A stretch of DNA of 64,000 nucleotides from Streptomyces pyxinicus (GCF_024753135.1 NZ_JANUGP010000009.1:1-64000); one strand, 5' to 3'. Shown: positions 19,285-29,410, counted from the first letter of the stretch. Notes: generated from the letters alone by a model not told the origin. Numbers and translations are program-made.

Positions 19285-20490
19285 GTGGGGAACCCGACGG
19301 GGACCAGCACGGACGGCAGGATCGTCCAGGCGGTGAACGCGCTCACCGCGCGATGGGCGGCGGCCACACAGGGGCAGGGCGGCACGGTCTTCTCGGCGGC
19401 CGGGGTCTGGCCCCTGCTGGCCTTCTTGGCCGACGGCGCGGCGGGCCCGGCGCGGGCGGAGCTGGCGGGCGCGCTGGGCGTACCGGCCGACCAGGCGGCG
19501 GGCGCGGCACAAGAGTTGCTGGCGGCACTGCGCTCGGTGAACAGCCTGGACGCGGCGCTCGGCCTGTGGACGCACCAGGGACTGCCGCTGCGTGAGGAGT
19601 GGCGGGCGGGGCTGCCGGCCGGCACGCAGGGGGCGTTCGGGGACGACCTCGTCACCGCGCAGGAACGCCTGGACGCCTGGGCGTACGAACGCACCGGCGG
19701 TCTGGTCGAGCGGATGCCGGTGTCGCTGACCCGGGACGCGCGGCTGGTGCTGGCCGCCGCCCTCGCGCTGGGCACGACCTGGCGGCAGCCGTTCGCCGAG
19801 GTGCCGCTACGACCGGACGCCGGCCCGTGGCAGGGCCGTACCCTGCGCGGACTGCACCGGCGCAGCGTGCGGCCGGACCGGGTGGGCGTGACCGGCACCC
19901 CGGACGGCTTCGTCACCGCGCTGACGGTCCCCGGCGACAACGGCGTGGACGTCCACCTGGTGCTCGGCGAGGAGCGCATGACTCCGGGCCAGGTCCTCAC
20001 GGCCGGGGTCGGGGTCGTCCAGCGCGCGCTGCCGCTGACCGGCGGCGGCTCGCTGCCCCTCGGCCATGTCGGACCGGGCCTGTTCGTGGAACGGCAGCCG
20101 GCCGCGGAACCGGAACCGCTGACGCTGGACGTGCGGACGGTGGCGTTCGAGGTACGCGCCGACCACGATCTGCCGTCCCTGGCGGGCCTGTTCGGGCTCA
20201 CGGCGGCGACGGACCCGCGCTACGGCCACTTCCCGGGCGTCAGCGAGGCCCCGCTCGCCCTGAGCGCGGCCCGCCAGTCGGCACTGGCCCAGTTCGGCGC
20301 GCGGGGCTTCCGGGCGGCGACGGCGACGGCCGCCATGGCAGCGCCGGGCGGCGCGCCCCCGCCGTACCGCTACGAGACCACCGTCGTCCGATCCCTCTTC
20401 GACCGCCCCTTCGGCTTCCTCGCCGTCGACCGCGAATCCCGGCTGATCCTGCTGGCGGGCTGGGTGACGGATCCGGCACCGGGCCGGTGA
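19285..20490 (+). CDS. Serpin-family protein (putative serine protease inhibitor)
   Basis: 401 residues from the GTG at 19285 (purine-rich GGGGGAGTTGAGG just upstream). Serpin hallmarks: FSAAGVWPLLAFLADGAAGPARAEL corresponds to the helix B-C region, and the C-terminal DRPFGFLAVDRESRLILLAGWVTDP matches the serpin signature before the last strand. Between them AATATAAMAAPGG resembles the small-residue hinge of the reactive-centre loop, so an inhibitory, mobile loop is plausible. No signal peptide is seen, which suggests an intracellular inhibitor. Bacterial serpins are uncommon. Target protease is unknown. The gene stands alone, divergent from gntR. Confidence 0.8.
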   Translation: MGNPTGTSTDGRIVQAVNALTARWAAATQGQGGTVFSAAGVWPLLAFLADGAAGPARAELAGALGVPADQAAGAAQELLAALRSVNSLDAALGLWTHQGLPLREEWRAGLPAGTQGAFGDDLVTAQERLDAWAYERTGGLVERMPVSLTRDARLVLAAALALGTTWRQPFAEVPLRPDAGPWQGRTLRGLHRRSVRPDRVGVTGTPDGFVTALTVPGDNGVDVHLVLGEERMTPGQVLTAGVGVVQRALPLTGGGSLPLGHVGPGLFVERQPAAEPEPLTLDVRTVAFEVRADHDLPSLAGLFGLTAATDPRYGHFPGVSEAPLALSAARQSALAQFGARGFRAATATAAMAAPGGAPPPYRYETTVVRSLFDRPFGFLAVDRESRLILLAGWVTDPAPGR

Positions 20491-21134
20491 CGGGGTTCCC
20501 GGGGACGGTACCGGGCATCTGACGGGCGCGGGCGCACTCACGGGGCCGGGACGGAGCGGCGGTCGCGCCGGCGAGTAGGGGTACGGCCCACATGACGTGG
20601 CCGGGCCGGAGCACATAGCCCTGTCCACCGGGTGCGCGCCCATACGATACGGCGGCGCCACGACGATCCTCGAAGTCCCCCTGCGGACCGGCCACATAGC
20701 CGAAGACCTCTCTCCCTTTGCGCCGCCCCAGTCCCTTCGCGACCTGTCCGACCTGGCACGGGACGGCGCCCGCCAGGTCACCGCCCTCGACGGGCCCCGC
20801 GCCCGCGGCGAATCCCCTCAGACGCGTGGTGGAGTGGGAAACCGCGGAGCGGGGTACGCAGCCGCAGAGCCTCGGGCTTTCCGCGCCGCTGACAGGACCT
20901 CTACTCGGTCGGGGCACACACCACAGGGAGCCCGTCGCGATCCAGCACATCCAACCGCGCCCGCACCCCCGCCTGCCGACGACCTGGGTGTGATGGCCGC
21001 CCTGAAAGAGGTGGACGACGCGGGTTGAACCGGAACTCAGCTACGGCGGAGCTGAACGCCGAAAACAGAGATCCCACGTGCGAAAACCGAGGTTTAACGT
21101 AGGTCATCGTCCCAGCGCACCGGACACTCACCGA
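20491..21134 (+). pseudogene. Gene-poor patch with decayed coding fragments
   Basis: About 640 bp without an intact gene. Around 20655-20830 a plus-strand frame has normal codon bias (TTILEVPLRTGHIAEDLSPF, then LRDLSDLARDGARQV), and from ~20829 another frame continues coding-like (VEWETAERGTQPQSLGLSAP). This is consistent with a frameshifted relic. A minus-strand fragment RARLDVLDRDGLPVVCAPTE also looks coding. I recognise no family. The patch borders the toxin-antitoxin pair. Confidence 0.35.
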
Positions 21135-21389
21135 TCAGTAGTGGTACCGGGCAGCGAGGATGACGATCTCATCGTCCGTCACCAGATAGACGAGGCGGTG
21201 CTCCTCGTCGATCCGTCGCGACCAGGCCCCCGGCAGGTGATACTTCAGCGGCTCCGGCTTGCCTATGCCCACGAAGGGGTCACGCCTGACATCTTCGATG
21301 AGCTTGTTGATCCGGGCGAGCGTCTTGCGGTCGTTCTTGAGCCAGGACGTGTAGTCCTCCCAGCCCTGATCCTCGAAGACGAGCCTCAC
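21135..21389 (-). CDS. yoeB: Toxin of the Txe/YoeB family (ribosome-dependent mRNA interferase)
   Basis: 84 residues, exactly the length of E. coli YoeB. It begins [22 protein letters not shown] and ends [19 protein letters not shown]; the terminal HY and the preceding Arg correspond to the catalytic end of the family, and EEHRLVYLV provides the conserved basic residue. It cleaves mRNA at the ribosomal A site when free of antitoxin (known for the family). Its start overlaps the antitoxin stop by 4 bp (ATGA), so the pair is translationally coupled. It sits in a gene-poor accessory patch. Confidence 0.95.
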   Translation of the reverse strand: MRLVFEDQGWEDYTSWLKNDRKTLARINKLIEDVRRDPFVGIGKPEPLKYHLPGAWSRRIDEEHRLVYLVTDDEIVILAARYHY

Positions 21390-21667
21390 GCGGTACCCGC
21401 ACCTGCGTCCGGCGACTCGGGATCGATCAGCTCACGCTCCGACACGTTGATGTGCGACAGGGCGTTCTCGTACGCCTTGAGCAACCGCCGGGCGTTCGCC
21501 GGCGAGCGCAGCAGGTAGGAGCCCTCGCGCAGCGCCATGTAGTCCTCGGCCGAGACAAGTACCGCGTTACCGTGCTTGGAGACGATCTCGATGGCCTCAT
21601 GATTCTCGTTGACCTTTTTGATCAACGGAAACAGTTCCTTGCGCGCTTCACTCGCAGTGATGGACAT
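21386..21667 (-). CDS. yefM: Antitoxin of the YefM/Phd family
   Basis: 93 residues. The N-terminal Phd/YefM DNA-binding fold is clear: [20 protein letters not shown] and [22 protein letters not shown] (here [20 protein letters not shown]). The C-terminal half ([16 protein letters not shown]) is the toxin-wrapping helix. It neutralises YoeB and, with it, represses its own promoter. The ATG at 21667 follows a GGGAGGGTTGAGG leader. An 8+8-bp palindrome 20 bp upstream is the likely operator. A short acidic tail follows the helix. Confidence 0.95.
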   Translation of the reverse strand: MSITASEARKELFPLIKKVNENHEAIEIVSKHGNAVLVSAEDYMALREGSYLLRSPANARRLLKAYENALSHINVSERELIDPESPDAGAGTA

Positions 21668-21686
21668 GACCTCAACCCTCCCATCA

Positions 21687-21710
21687 AGTGGTACTCAATA
21701 ACGTACCACT
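21687..21710 (-). promoter_or_regulatory. Palindromic operator of the yefM-yoeB operon
   Basis: AGTGGTAC (21687-21694) and GTACCACT (21703-21710) form a perfect inverted repeat around an AT-rich 8-bp spacer (TCAATAAC). It lies 20-43 bp upstream of the antitoxin start, overlapping the expected promoter. YefM-YoeB complexes are known to bind such dyads; binding here is inferred. Confidence 0.85.
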
Positions 21711-21968
21711 CTTGGTGTCATCCGAGAGGGAAACCGACTGATGGTGCCTCAGCTGATCTAGCACCCATCCAGCACGGGGAAAGGCCAGGGGACCACCTCC
21801 GGAGAGGTGGACCCCATCTGACCTGCATCTTTGTCGCGTCAACGACGTGGTGTCATTTCATCCGCTCAGACGTTGAACCGGAACGCGCAGCACAGGACTC
21901 CCACCTGCGGAAACATGGTCCTGAGAGGTCCGAGTCAGCACAGAATGAGCACGGGATCACCTCATCCA
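21711..21968. other. Structured non-coding segment with a GC-rich hairpin
   Basis: No gene is seen. A hairpin with 12-nt arms and one mismatch (GGGGACCACCTC at 21788-21799, GAGGTGGACCCC at 21804-21815, 4-nt loop) lies in it without a T-run on either strand. GTTGAACCGGAAC at 21872-21884 repeats one at 21024-21036 on the other side of the toxin-antitoxin pair. The segment may be a relic of inserted DNA or encode a structured RNA. Confidence 0.5.
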
Positions 21969-22184
21969 TCACGCGAGAGCTTCGAGATCCACCGTGCAGG
22001 TGAGCGGGTCCACGCGACCGAAGGGGCCGTCCGACTCCACACGGAACTCGTAGACCTTGGGCAGCTCCGAGGAGAACAATTGATGGCCCACGTCCATGAC
22101 GAGGAGGATGCGGCGCGTTGGAGGCAGGGTCGCGATGGGGCGACCAACAACGATCTGGACCGGTAAGTCGCTCGCGGCCGGATA
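21969..22184 (-). pseudogene. Coding-like remnant or very short gene
   Basis: A minus-strand frame is open for 72 codons between stops, with strong codon bias in its second half: from the ATG at 22097 it reads MDVGHQLFSSELPKVYEF and ends LTCTVDLEALA (42 residues). The preceding codons (PIATLPPTRRILLV) are also coding-like but have no start or ribosome site. It looks like the C-terminal end of a lost gene. No family recognised. Confidence 0.35.
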
Positions 22185-22283
22185 TCAGGTGGGGGGCTGG
22201 TCGTGGTGCGGCAAGTCGCCGATAGTCCTCCGGCGGGGATCGTTGGCTCTCCGGCCTCAGCTGCGGGCCGCTACGGTTGAGCC

Positions 22284-22865
22284 ATGACCGCACTGCCCGA
22301 CTGGATGCGCCCGCCTCGCGCGGAAGGCTGGTACGCGGAGGACTTGGACCACCTCCCGGAAGCACCGCGCCACACCGAGCTGATCGACGGAGCCCTCGTC
22401 TTCATGATGTCCCCTCAGCGGTCGTGGCACGGCCGTCTCGTCACCGCGCTGACCACCGCACTCATGGCGCAGGCACCGACGGGCTTCGAGGTCGAGCGGG
22501 AGATGACGATCCGCCTCGACGCCCGCAACCGCCCCGAGCCGGACCTCCTGCTGACAGACCTCCCCTACGATCCCGACCGCACGTGGTACGCCCCGGAAGA
22601 CGTGAAGCTCGTCGTGGAGGCCGTGTCGCCCGAGTCCGCCCACCGGGATCGCACAGTCAAGCTCCGCAAGTACGCCGAAGCCGGCATCCCGCATTACTGG
22701 CGCATCGAGGACGAGGACGGGGCACCGGCCGTGCACGTATACGAACTCGACGAGCCGACCGCCACCCATGTACCCGTAGGCATCTTCAGAGGCTCACTGC
22801 ACCGCCCGGTGCCCTTCGAGATCAACCTGAACCTCGACAAACTCACACCGTCCCGAAGCGGCTGA
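22284..22865 (+). CDS. Uma2-family (DUF820) putative endonuclease
   Basis: 193 residues with the PD-(D/E)XK-type layout of the Uma2 family: HTELIDGALVFMMSP near residue 30, the EPDLLL strand, VEAVSPES near residue 115, then the family's conserved DRTVKLRKYAEAGIPHYW. Members are very numerous in actinobacteria and their cellular role is unknown. The ATG at 22284 begins MTALPDWMRPP, the usual start in Streptomyces. A GC-rich hairpin follows its stop. Confidence 0.92.
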   Translation: MTALPDWMRPPRAEGWYAEDLDHLPEAPRHTELIDGALVFMMSPQRSWHGRLVTALTTALMAQAPTGFEVEREMTIRLDARNRPEPDLLLTDLPYDPDRTWYAPEDVKLVVEAVSPESAHRDRTVKLRKYAEAGIPHYWRIEDEDGAPAVHVYELDEPTATHVPVGIFRGSLHRPVPFEINLNLDKLTPSRSG

Positions 22866-22899
22866 AAAGTCAGCACCAAGTCAGCACGGGAATCCGGAA

Positions 22900-22927
22900 G
22901 GGGCCGGGCTCACCAGAGCCCGGCCCC
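22900..22927. terminator. Hairpin between convergent uma2-type gene and ychF
   Basis: A 12-bp perfect stem (GGGGCCGGGCTC at 22900-22911 with GAGCCCGGCCCC at 22916-22927) and a 4-nt loop. There is no strong T-run. It is placed to terminate both convergent genes. Confidence 0.7.
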
Positions 22928-22976
22928 ACCTGACCCGCCTATTTGACGAATTCGCTATCTCGCAGTAACGAACCGG

Positions 22977-24065
<1,089 letters not shown>

Positions 24066-24245
24066 GTTGCGACTTCCCGTTGATGAGTGGGCCAGGGGCT
24101 GCCAGGGGCCAGAGACACTGGCCGATCCACCAGTTTACGGCGTCCGGCGGGGGCGGCTCGCGGGAGCGGGGAACGTCCGGCCAAGCTCTGTTCACCGGCG
24201 TGTCTGTGGGCCGATTGAGCACATAAGCAGACCTAGGTTGGTCCA

Positions 24246-24860
24246 GTGGAGCAACACAGGACGCGGTCACCGCACGACGGAAGGCGATCGCACGAGGGAA
24301 GGCGACGAGGCATGCCACCCGGTTCCCTGCCGTCGCAGGGCCGCCGCAGGCCCGGCGGTGGCCCTGCGGCGGCCGGCGGTGAACGCGTCGGCAGGCCCCG
24401 CCGGCCGGCGGAGGGCGAGCGGCCCCGGGCCGCGCTGCGCGGGCCCCGGCCGCCCGCGCCGGGGCCGCGGCTGCCCAACCCCCGGCTCACCGGGCTGGGC
24501 AGCGGCCTGTTCTGCGCGCTGGCGATGTTCCTGCTCGGCTGTCTCGACCTGCTCCTGTTCGGCGGGTCCCTGACGGCCTACGGGGTGCTGTTCCTGCCGG
24601 TGTGCGCCCTGACCGCGCTGTGGGTGCACGACGGGGACCTGCTGACCGCGCCCGTGGTGGTGCCGATCGCGTTCGTGACCGGGCTCCTGCCCGTCGCCGA
24701 CGGCAGCGGAGGGCTGCTCGGCCGGCTGATGGGCCTCGTCACCGCGCTCGCCACGCAGGCCAGCTGGCTGTACGGCGGGACGCTGGTCGCCGGTGTGATC
24801 GTCCTCGGCCGGCGGGTGCGGACGGTGCGGATGGTACGGCGGCGCCGGCGCCGGATCTGA
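24246..24860 (+). CDS. DUF6542-type integral membrane protein
   Basis: 204 residues, GTG start at 24246. The first ~80 residues are Arg/Pro/Gly-rich and probably disordered. Four hydrophobic helices follow (LFCALAMFLLGCLDLLLF; GVLFLPVCALTALWV; APVVVPIAFVTGLLPV; WLYGGTLVAGVIVLG), ending in a strongly basic tail. The layout is that of the actinobacterial DUF6542 family. Function unknown. It is divergent from ychF. Confidence 0.78.
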   Translation: MEQHRTRSPHDGRRSHEGRRRGMPPGSLPSQGRRRPGGGPAAAGGERVGRPRRPAEGERPRAALRGPRPPAPGPRLPNPRLTGLGSGLFCALAMFLLGCLDLLLFGGSLTAYGVLFLPVCALTALWVHDGDLLTAPVVVPIAFVTGLLPVADGSGGLLGRLMGLVTALATQASWLYGGTLVAGVIVLGRRVRTVRMVRRRRRRI

Positions 24861-24891
24861 AGGGCGTCGGCGACCGCCGGTGGCGTCTCCG

Positions 24892-25638
24892 CTACGCGTG
24901 TTCCGCCGCCCGCATCGCCGCCCCCACGATCCCCGCGTTGTTCTGGAGCTGCGCGGGGACGATCTCGGCGCGGATGCCCTCGATGTAGTGCAGGAACTTC
25001 TCCGACTTGCGGCTGACCCCGCCGCCGATGATGAAGAGCGAGGGCGAGAAGAGCATCTCCACGTGGGCCAGGTACTTCTGGACGCGGTGCGCCCACTGCT
25101 CCCAGCTCAGGTCGTGGTCCTCCTTGGCCTTGCTGGAGGCCCGCTTCTCCGCGTCGTGACCGCCCAGCTCCAGGTGGCCCAGTTCGGTGTTCGCGAGCAG
25201 GGCGCCGTCCGTGAAGACGGCGCTGCCGATGCCGGTGCCGAAGGTGAGCAGGATGATCGTGCCCGCGCGGTCCCGGCCGGCGCCGAAGCGCATCTCGGCG
25301 ACGCCCGCCGCGTCCGCGTCGTTGACCACGTGCACCGGCAGGCCGCCGAGCCGGTCGCTGAACAACGCGCGCGCGTCCGTGTCGATCCAGCTCTTGTCGA
25401 CGTTCGCCGCCGTACGGATCGTCGCGCCGCCGGTGACCACGCCCGGGAAGGTCAGGCCGACCGGGCCGGTCCAGCCGAAGTGGTCGATGACCTGCTTGAC
25501 CCCGTCGGCGACGCCGTCGGGCGTCGCCGGGTGCGGGGTGAGCACCTTGCACCGCTCCTGGGCCAGGTCGCCCTTGTCCAGGTCCACAGGGGCGCCCTTG
25601 ATCCCGGATCCGCCGATGTCCACGCCGAAGATCTGCAT
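24892..25638 (-). CDS. ppgK: Polyphosphate glucokinase (ROK family)
   Basis: 248 residues. The ROK/hexokinase fold is clear: DIGGSGIKGAPVDL (phosphate 1), LTFPGVV, HVVNDADAAGVAE (catalytic Asp) and the GTGIGSAVF phosphate 2 motif. Actinobacterial PpgK phosphorylates glucose with polyphosphate or ATP; S. coelicolor SCO5059 at the matching position is a polyphosphate glucokinase. The TELGHLELGGHDAEKRAS segment matches the polyphosphate-using group. It starts at the ATG at 25638 and lies downstream of ispH in the same direction. Confidence 0.92.
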   Translation of the reverse strand: MQIFGVDIGGSGIKGAPVDLDKGDLAQERCKVLTPHPATPDGVADGVKQVIDHFGWTGPVGLTFPGVVTGGATIRTAANVDKSWIDTDARALFSDRLGGLPVHVVNDADAAGVAEMRFGAGRDRAGTIILLTFGTGIGSAVFTDGALLANTELGHLELGGHDAEKRASSKAKEDHDLSWEQWAHRVQKYLAHVEMLFSPSLFIIGGGVSRKSEKFLHYIEGIRAEIVPAQLQNNAGIVGAAMRAAEHA

Positions 25639-25679
25639 GGCACCACGTTACGACGCTCCACTGACCGTCACTACGCTCG

Positions 25680-26696
25680 TCACTCGGCGGGCTGCCCCTG
25701 GGCGCCCGCGCCGCCGCGCTCCGCGACCAGGGCGGCGGCCTCGTCGCGCAGGTCCCGGCGCAGCTCCTTGGGCAGCGAGAAGGTGATGGACTCCTCGGCG
25801 GCCTTGACCAGCTCGACGTCCGCGTAGCCGCGCTCGGCGAGGTAGGCGAGGACCTCCTCGACCAGCACCTCGGGCACGGAGGCGCCGGAGGTGACGCCGA
25901 CGGTGCCGACGCCGTCCAGCCAGGCCTCGTCGATCTCGGCGGCGAAGTCGACCAGGTAGGCGGCGCGGGAGCCGGCCAGCTTGGCGACCTCGACCAGGCG
26001 CTTGGAGTTGGAGGAGTTGCGCGAGCCGACGACGATGACCAGCTCGGCCTCGGCGCCCATCTGCTTCACGGCGAGCTGGCGGTTCTGCGTGGCGTAGCAG
26101 ATGTCGTCACTCGGCGGGGAGGTCAGGCCCGGGAACTTGGTCTTCAGGGCGTCGACCGTCTCCATCGTCTCGTCGACGGAGAGGGTGGTCTGGGAGAGCC
26201 ACACCACCTTCGCGGGGTCGCGGACCTCGACCTTGGCGACGTCCTCGGGGCCGTCGACCAGCTGGATGTGGTCGGGGGCCTCGCCGGAGGTGCCGATGAC
26301 CTCCTCGTGGCCCTCGTGGCCGATCAGGAGGATGTCGTAGTCGTCCTTGGCGTAGCGGACGGCTTCCTTGTGGACCTTGGTGACCAGCGGGCAGGTGGCG
26401 TCGATGGTGGCGAGCCGGCCCCGCGCGGCCTCGTCGTGCACCGTGGGCGCGACGCCGTGCGCGGAGAACATGACGATGTTGCCGGGCGGAACCTCCTCGG
26501 TCCGCTCGACGAAGATCGCGCCCTTCCTCTCCAGGGTCTGCACGACGTACTTGTTGTGGACGATCTCGTGCCGGACGTAGATCGGGGCCCCGTACTGTTC
26601 GAGGGCCTTCTCGACGGCGATCACGGCGCGGTCCACACCCGCGCAGTAGCCTCGGGGTGCGGCGAGCAGGACACGGCGGCCAGGCGAAGCGGTCAT
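25680..26696 (-). CDS. ispH: 4-hydroxy-3-methylbut-2-enyl diphosphate reductase (IspH/LytB)
   Basis: 338 residues from the ATG at 26696; an ATG three codons upstream (26705) is also possible. It catalyses the last step of the MEP isoprenoid pathway, giving IPP and DMAPP. The three cluster cysteines lie in [22 protein letters not shown] and [10 protein letters not shown], with the proton-relay glutamate region ATQNRQLAV and [11 protein letters not shown] also present. The C-terminal tail after FSLPKELRR is a short acidic/Ala-rich extension. It supplies precursors used by the isoprenyl transferase at 55.5 kb. Confidence 0.97.
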   Translation of the reverse strand: MTASPGRRVLLAAPRGYCAGVDRAVIAVEKALEQYGAPIYVRHEIVHNKYVVQTLERKGAIFVERTEEVPPGNIVMFSAHGVAPTVHDEAARGRLATIDATCPLVTKVHKEAVRYAKDDYDILLIGHEGHEEVIGTSGEAPDHIQLVDGPEDVAKVEVRDPAKVVWLSQTTLSVDETMETVDALKTKFPGLTSPPSDDICYATQNRQLAVKQMGAEAELVIVVGSRNSSNSKRLVEVAKLAGSRAAYLVDFAAEIDEAWLDGVGTVGVTSGASVPEVLVEEVLAYLAERGYADVELVKAAEESITFSLPKELRRDLRDEAAALVAERGGAGAQGQPAE

Positions 26697-26770
26697 GCGT
26701 CCCATCGTAAGGCCGCGTTCGGCGGCGCGGAGATCGCGTCGGCGCGCTCCGCCGGGGAAGACTGTGTCCC

Positions 26771-28156
26771 ATGTCCGACACCGGAACGACGTCCTCCGTG
26801 GTCGACGCCCGCCGGCGGCTGCGCCGCAGCCTGGGCTTCCGGGACCTGGTGGTCTACGGGCTGCTGTTCATCGCCCCGATGGCCCCGGTCGGCGTCTTCG
26901 GGGCGCTGGACGCGCGCTCGCACGGCGCGGTGGCGCTGGTGTACCTGGTGGCGACGGTGGCGATGGCGTTCACCGCGTTCAGCTACGCGCAGATGGTGCG
27001 GGTCGTACCGCAGGCGGGATCGGTGTTCGCCTACGCGCGCGCGGGGCTCGGGGACGGGGCGGGGTTCGTCGCGGGCTGGATGGTGATGCTCGACTACGTG
27101 CTGATCCCGGCGGTGGCGTACCTGTTCTCCGGGATCGCGATGAACGCGCTGGTGCCGGAGGTGTCCCGCTGGGTGTGGACGGCGCTCGCGGTGCTGGCGA
27201 CGACGCTGCTCAACCTCTGGGGCGTACGGGCCGCCGCGCGCGTGGGCTTCCTGGTGTTGGCCCTTGAGGTCGTCGTCCTGCTGGTGTTCGTGGTGTCGGC
27301 GGTGGTGGTGCTGGCGCGGGACGGGGCCGCGCGGGGGTGGCTGTCGCCGCTGACGGGTGACGGCACGCAGGGGGCGTTCGCGTTGTCGGCGGTGCTCGGG
27401 GCGGTGTCGGTGGCGGTGCTGTCGTACCTGGGCTTCGACGCGATCGCGACGTTCGCCGAGGAGGTCACCGGCGGTTCGCGGAAGGTGGCGCGGGCGCTGC
27501 TGTGCTGTCTGGCGCTGGCCGGGGTGCTGTTCGTGGCGCAGACGTACCTGGTGGCGCTGCTGGAGCCGACGCCGTCCGCGCGGCTGGCCGCCGCGCCGGG
27601 CTTGCAGGGCTCGGCGTTCTACGACGCGGTCGACACCTCCGTCGGCGGCTGGCTGCACGACCTGGTCGCGGCGAGCAAGGCGGTCGGGGCGGCGTTCGCG
27701 GCGCTCGCGGGGCAGGCCGCGGCCGGGCGGCTGCTGTTCGCGATGGCCCGGGACCGGCGGCTGCCGCGGGTCCTGGCACGGACCGACTCGGGTGTGCCCC
27801 GGGTCGCCCTGCTGTGCGCGGCGGTGGTGACGCTGGTCGCGGCCGGGTGGGCGGCCCGGCGCGACGACGGCCTCGACAAGCTGGTCTCGGTGGTCGACGT
27901 GGGCGCGCTGACGGCCTTCACCCTGCTGCACGCCGCCGTGCTGGGCTACTTCGCGCTACGACGGTCCGGCGGCCAGGTGAGCTGGTGGCGGCACGTGCTG
28001 GTGCCGGTGGCGGGAGCGGCGATCACGCTGGCGGTGATCGTGGCGGCGGCCGGCGTCGCCCAGGCGGTGGGCGCGGTGTGGCTGGCGGTGGGTCTGGTGG
28101 TGCTGCTGATCCAGCGCCGCCGGTCCCGACAGCCGCGGAACCCCTCGCTGTCGTAG
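26771..28156 (+). CDS. APC-family amino acid permease
   Basis: 461 residues with 12 predicted helices, beginning [24 protein letters not shown], the first discontinuous APC helix with a Gly/Pro break. [25 protein letters not shown] is the conserved second-loop motif of the family, and [27 protein letters not shown] follows. It is likely an amino acid or amine importer in the cytoplasmic membrane; substrate not deducible. It is followed by xseA 20 bp downstream. Confidence 0.9.
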   Translation: MSDTGTTSSVVDARRRLRRSLGFRDLVVYGLLFIAPMAPVGVFGALDARSHGAVALVYLVATVAMAFTAFSYAQMVRVVPQAGSVFAYARAGLGDGAGFVAGWMVMLDYVLIPAVAYLFSGIAMNALVPEVSRWVWTALAVLATTLLNLWGVRAAARVGFLVLALEVVVLLVFVVSAVVVLARDGAARGWLSPLTGDGTQGAFALSAVLGAVSVAVLSYLGFDAIATFAEEVTGGSRKVARALLCCLALAGVLFVAQTYLVALLEPTPSARLAAAPGLQGSAFYDAVDTSVGGWLHDLVAASKAVGAAFAALAGQAAAGRLLFAMARDRRLPRVLARTDSGVPRVALLCAAVVTLVAAGWAARRDDGLDKLVSVVDVGALTAFTLLHAAVLGYFALRRSGGQVSWWRHVLVPVAGAAITLAVIVAAAGVAQAVGAVWLAVGLVVLLIQRRRSRQPRNPSLS

Positions 28157-28176
28157 GGGACCGTTACCCTCGGCGC

Positions 28177-29385
28177 ATGGCTGCCAACACGTCCCCCGAC
28201 GCGCCGCTCCCCGTCGGTGAGGTGTCCCGGATGATCGGGGGGTGGATCGACCGGCTCGGCGCGGTGTGGGTCGAGGGGCAGATCACCCAGTTGTCGCGCC
28301 GCCCGGGTGCCGGCGTGGTCTTCCTGACGCTGCGCGACCCGTCGTACGACATCTCGGTGAGCGTGACCTGCTACCGGCAGGTCTTCGACGCCGTCGCGGA
28401 CCTCGTCGGCGAGGGCGCCCGCGTCGTCGTCCTGGCGAAGCCCGAGTGGTACGCGCCGCGCGGTCAGCTGTCGCTGCGGGCCGCCGAGATCAAGCCCGTC
28501 GGCGTCGGCGAGCTGCTCGCCCGGCTGGAGCGATTGAAGAAGGCGCTGGCCGCCGAGGGGCTGTTCGCGCCGGAGCGCAAGAAGCCGCTGCCGTTCCTGC
28601 CGCAGCTGATCGGGCTGGTCTGCGGCCGTGCCTCCGCCGCTGAGCGGGACGTGCTGGAGAACGCCCGGCACCGCTGGCCCGCCGTCCGCTTCGAGGTGCG
28701 CAACGTGGCGGTGCAGGGCGTGCACGCGGTGCCGGGGGTCGTGCAGGCGGTGAAGGAGCTGGACGCGATCGAGGACGTGGACGTCATCGTCGTCGCGCGC
28801 GGCGGCGGCAGCGTGGAGGACCTGCTCCCGTTCTCCGACGAGCAGCTGGTGCGGGCGGTGGCCGCGTGCCGTACGCCCGTCGTGTCGGCCATCGGGCACG
28901 AGCCGGACAACCCGCTGCTCGACCATGTCGCCGACCTGCGCGCCTCCACCCCGACCGACGCGGCGAAGAAGGTCGTGCCGGACGTGGGCGAGGAGTTCGA
29001 GCGGGTGCGGATGCTGCGGGACCGGGCCCGGCGGTGTGTGGGCGCGTTCGTGGAGCGCGAGGCGCGGGGGCTGGCGCACGCGCTGGCCCGGCCCTCGATA
29101 GAGGACCCGCACCGGATGGTCGACGAGCGGGCCGACCACGTCGCGTCCCTGGTCGAGCGGAGCCGGCGCACCCTCGGGCATCTGCTGGACCGCGCGGACT
29201 CGGAGCTGACGCACACCCACGCGCGGGTGGTCGGCCTCTCCCCCGCGGCGACGCTCAAGCGCGGCTACGCGGTGCTCCAGAAGGCCGACGGGCATGTGGT
29301 CCGGGACCCGGCGGAGGCAGCCTCGGGAGAGGCGCTGCGGGCCCGGGTCGCGGACGGCGAATTCACGGTGAGGGTGGAGAAATGA
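28177..29385 (+). CDS. xseA: Exodeoxyribonuclease VII large subunit
   Basis: 402 residues from the ATG at 28177 ([24 protein letters not shown]). An N-terminal OB-fold ([20 protein letters not shown]) precedes the catalytic domain ([55 protein letters not shown]) and a helical C-terminal region ending [14 protein letters not shown]. It degrades single-stranded DNA to oligonucleotides with the small subunit. The stop overlaps the ATG of a 7-codon minicistron before xseB. Confidence 0.97.
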   Translation: MAANTSPDAPLPVGEVSRMIGGWIDRLGAVWVEGQITQLSRRPGAGVVFLTLRDPSYDISVSVTCYRQVFDAVADLVGEGARVVVLAKPEWYAPRGQLSLRAAEIKPVGVGELLARLERLKKALAAEGLFAPERKKPLPFLPQLIGLVCGRASAAERDVLENARHRWPAVRFEVRNVAVQGVHAVPGVVQAVKELDAIEDVDVIVVARGGGSVEDLLPFSDEQLVRAVAACRTPVVSAIGHEPDNPLLDHVADLRASTPTDAAKKVVPDVGEEFERVRMLRDRARRCVGAFVEREARGLAHALARPSIEDPHRMVDERADHVASLVERSRRTLGHLLDRADSELTHTHARVVGLSPAATLKRGYAVLQKADGHVVRDPAEAASGEALRARVADGEFTVRVEK

Positions 29386-29410
29386 CCGGCAAGGTGGAGA
29401 AATGACGGGC
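29373..29410 (+). repeat. Tandem 18-bp duplication creating a minicistron between xseA and xseB
   Basis: GGTGGAGAAATGACCGGC (29373-29390) is repeated as GGTGGAGAAATGACGGGC (29393-29410), one mismatch, 20-bp period. Each copy carries GGTGGAGAAATGA. As a result xseA's stop overlaps an ATG at 29382 that opens MTGKVEK with its stop at 29403-29405, and that stop overlaps the xseB start at 29402. Both junctions are ATGA. Confidence 0.95.

Noticed and set aside
27502..28176. A 225-codon extension in front of xseA
   Set aside because: It overlaps the APC permease on the same strand in another frame and has the Gly/Arg/Ala-rich composition of a GC-rich shadow; the ATG at 28177 gives the family N-terminus.
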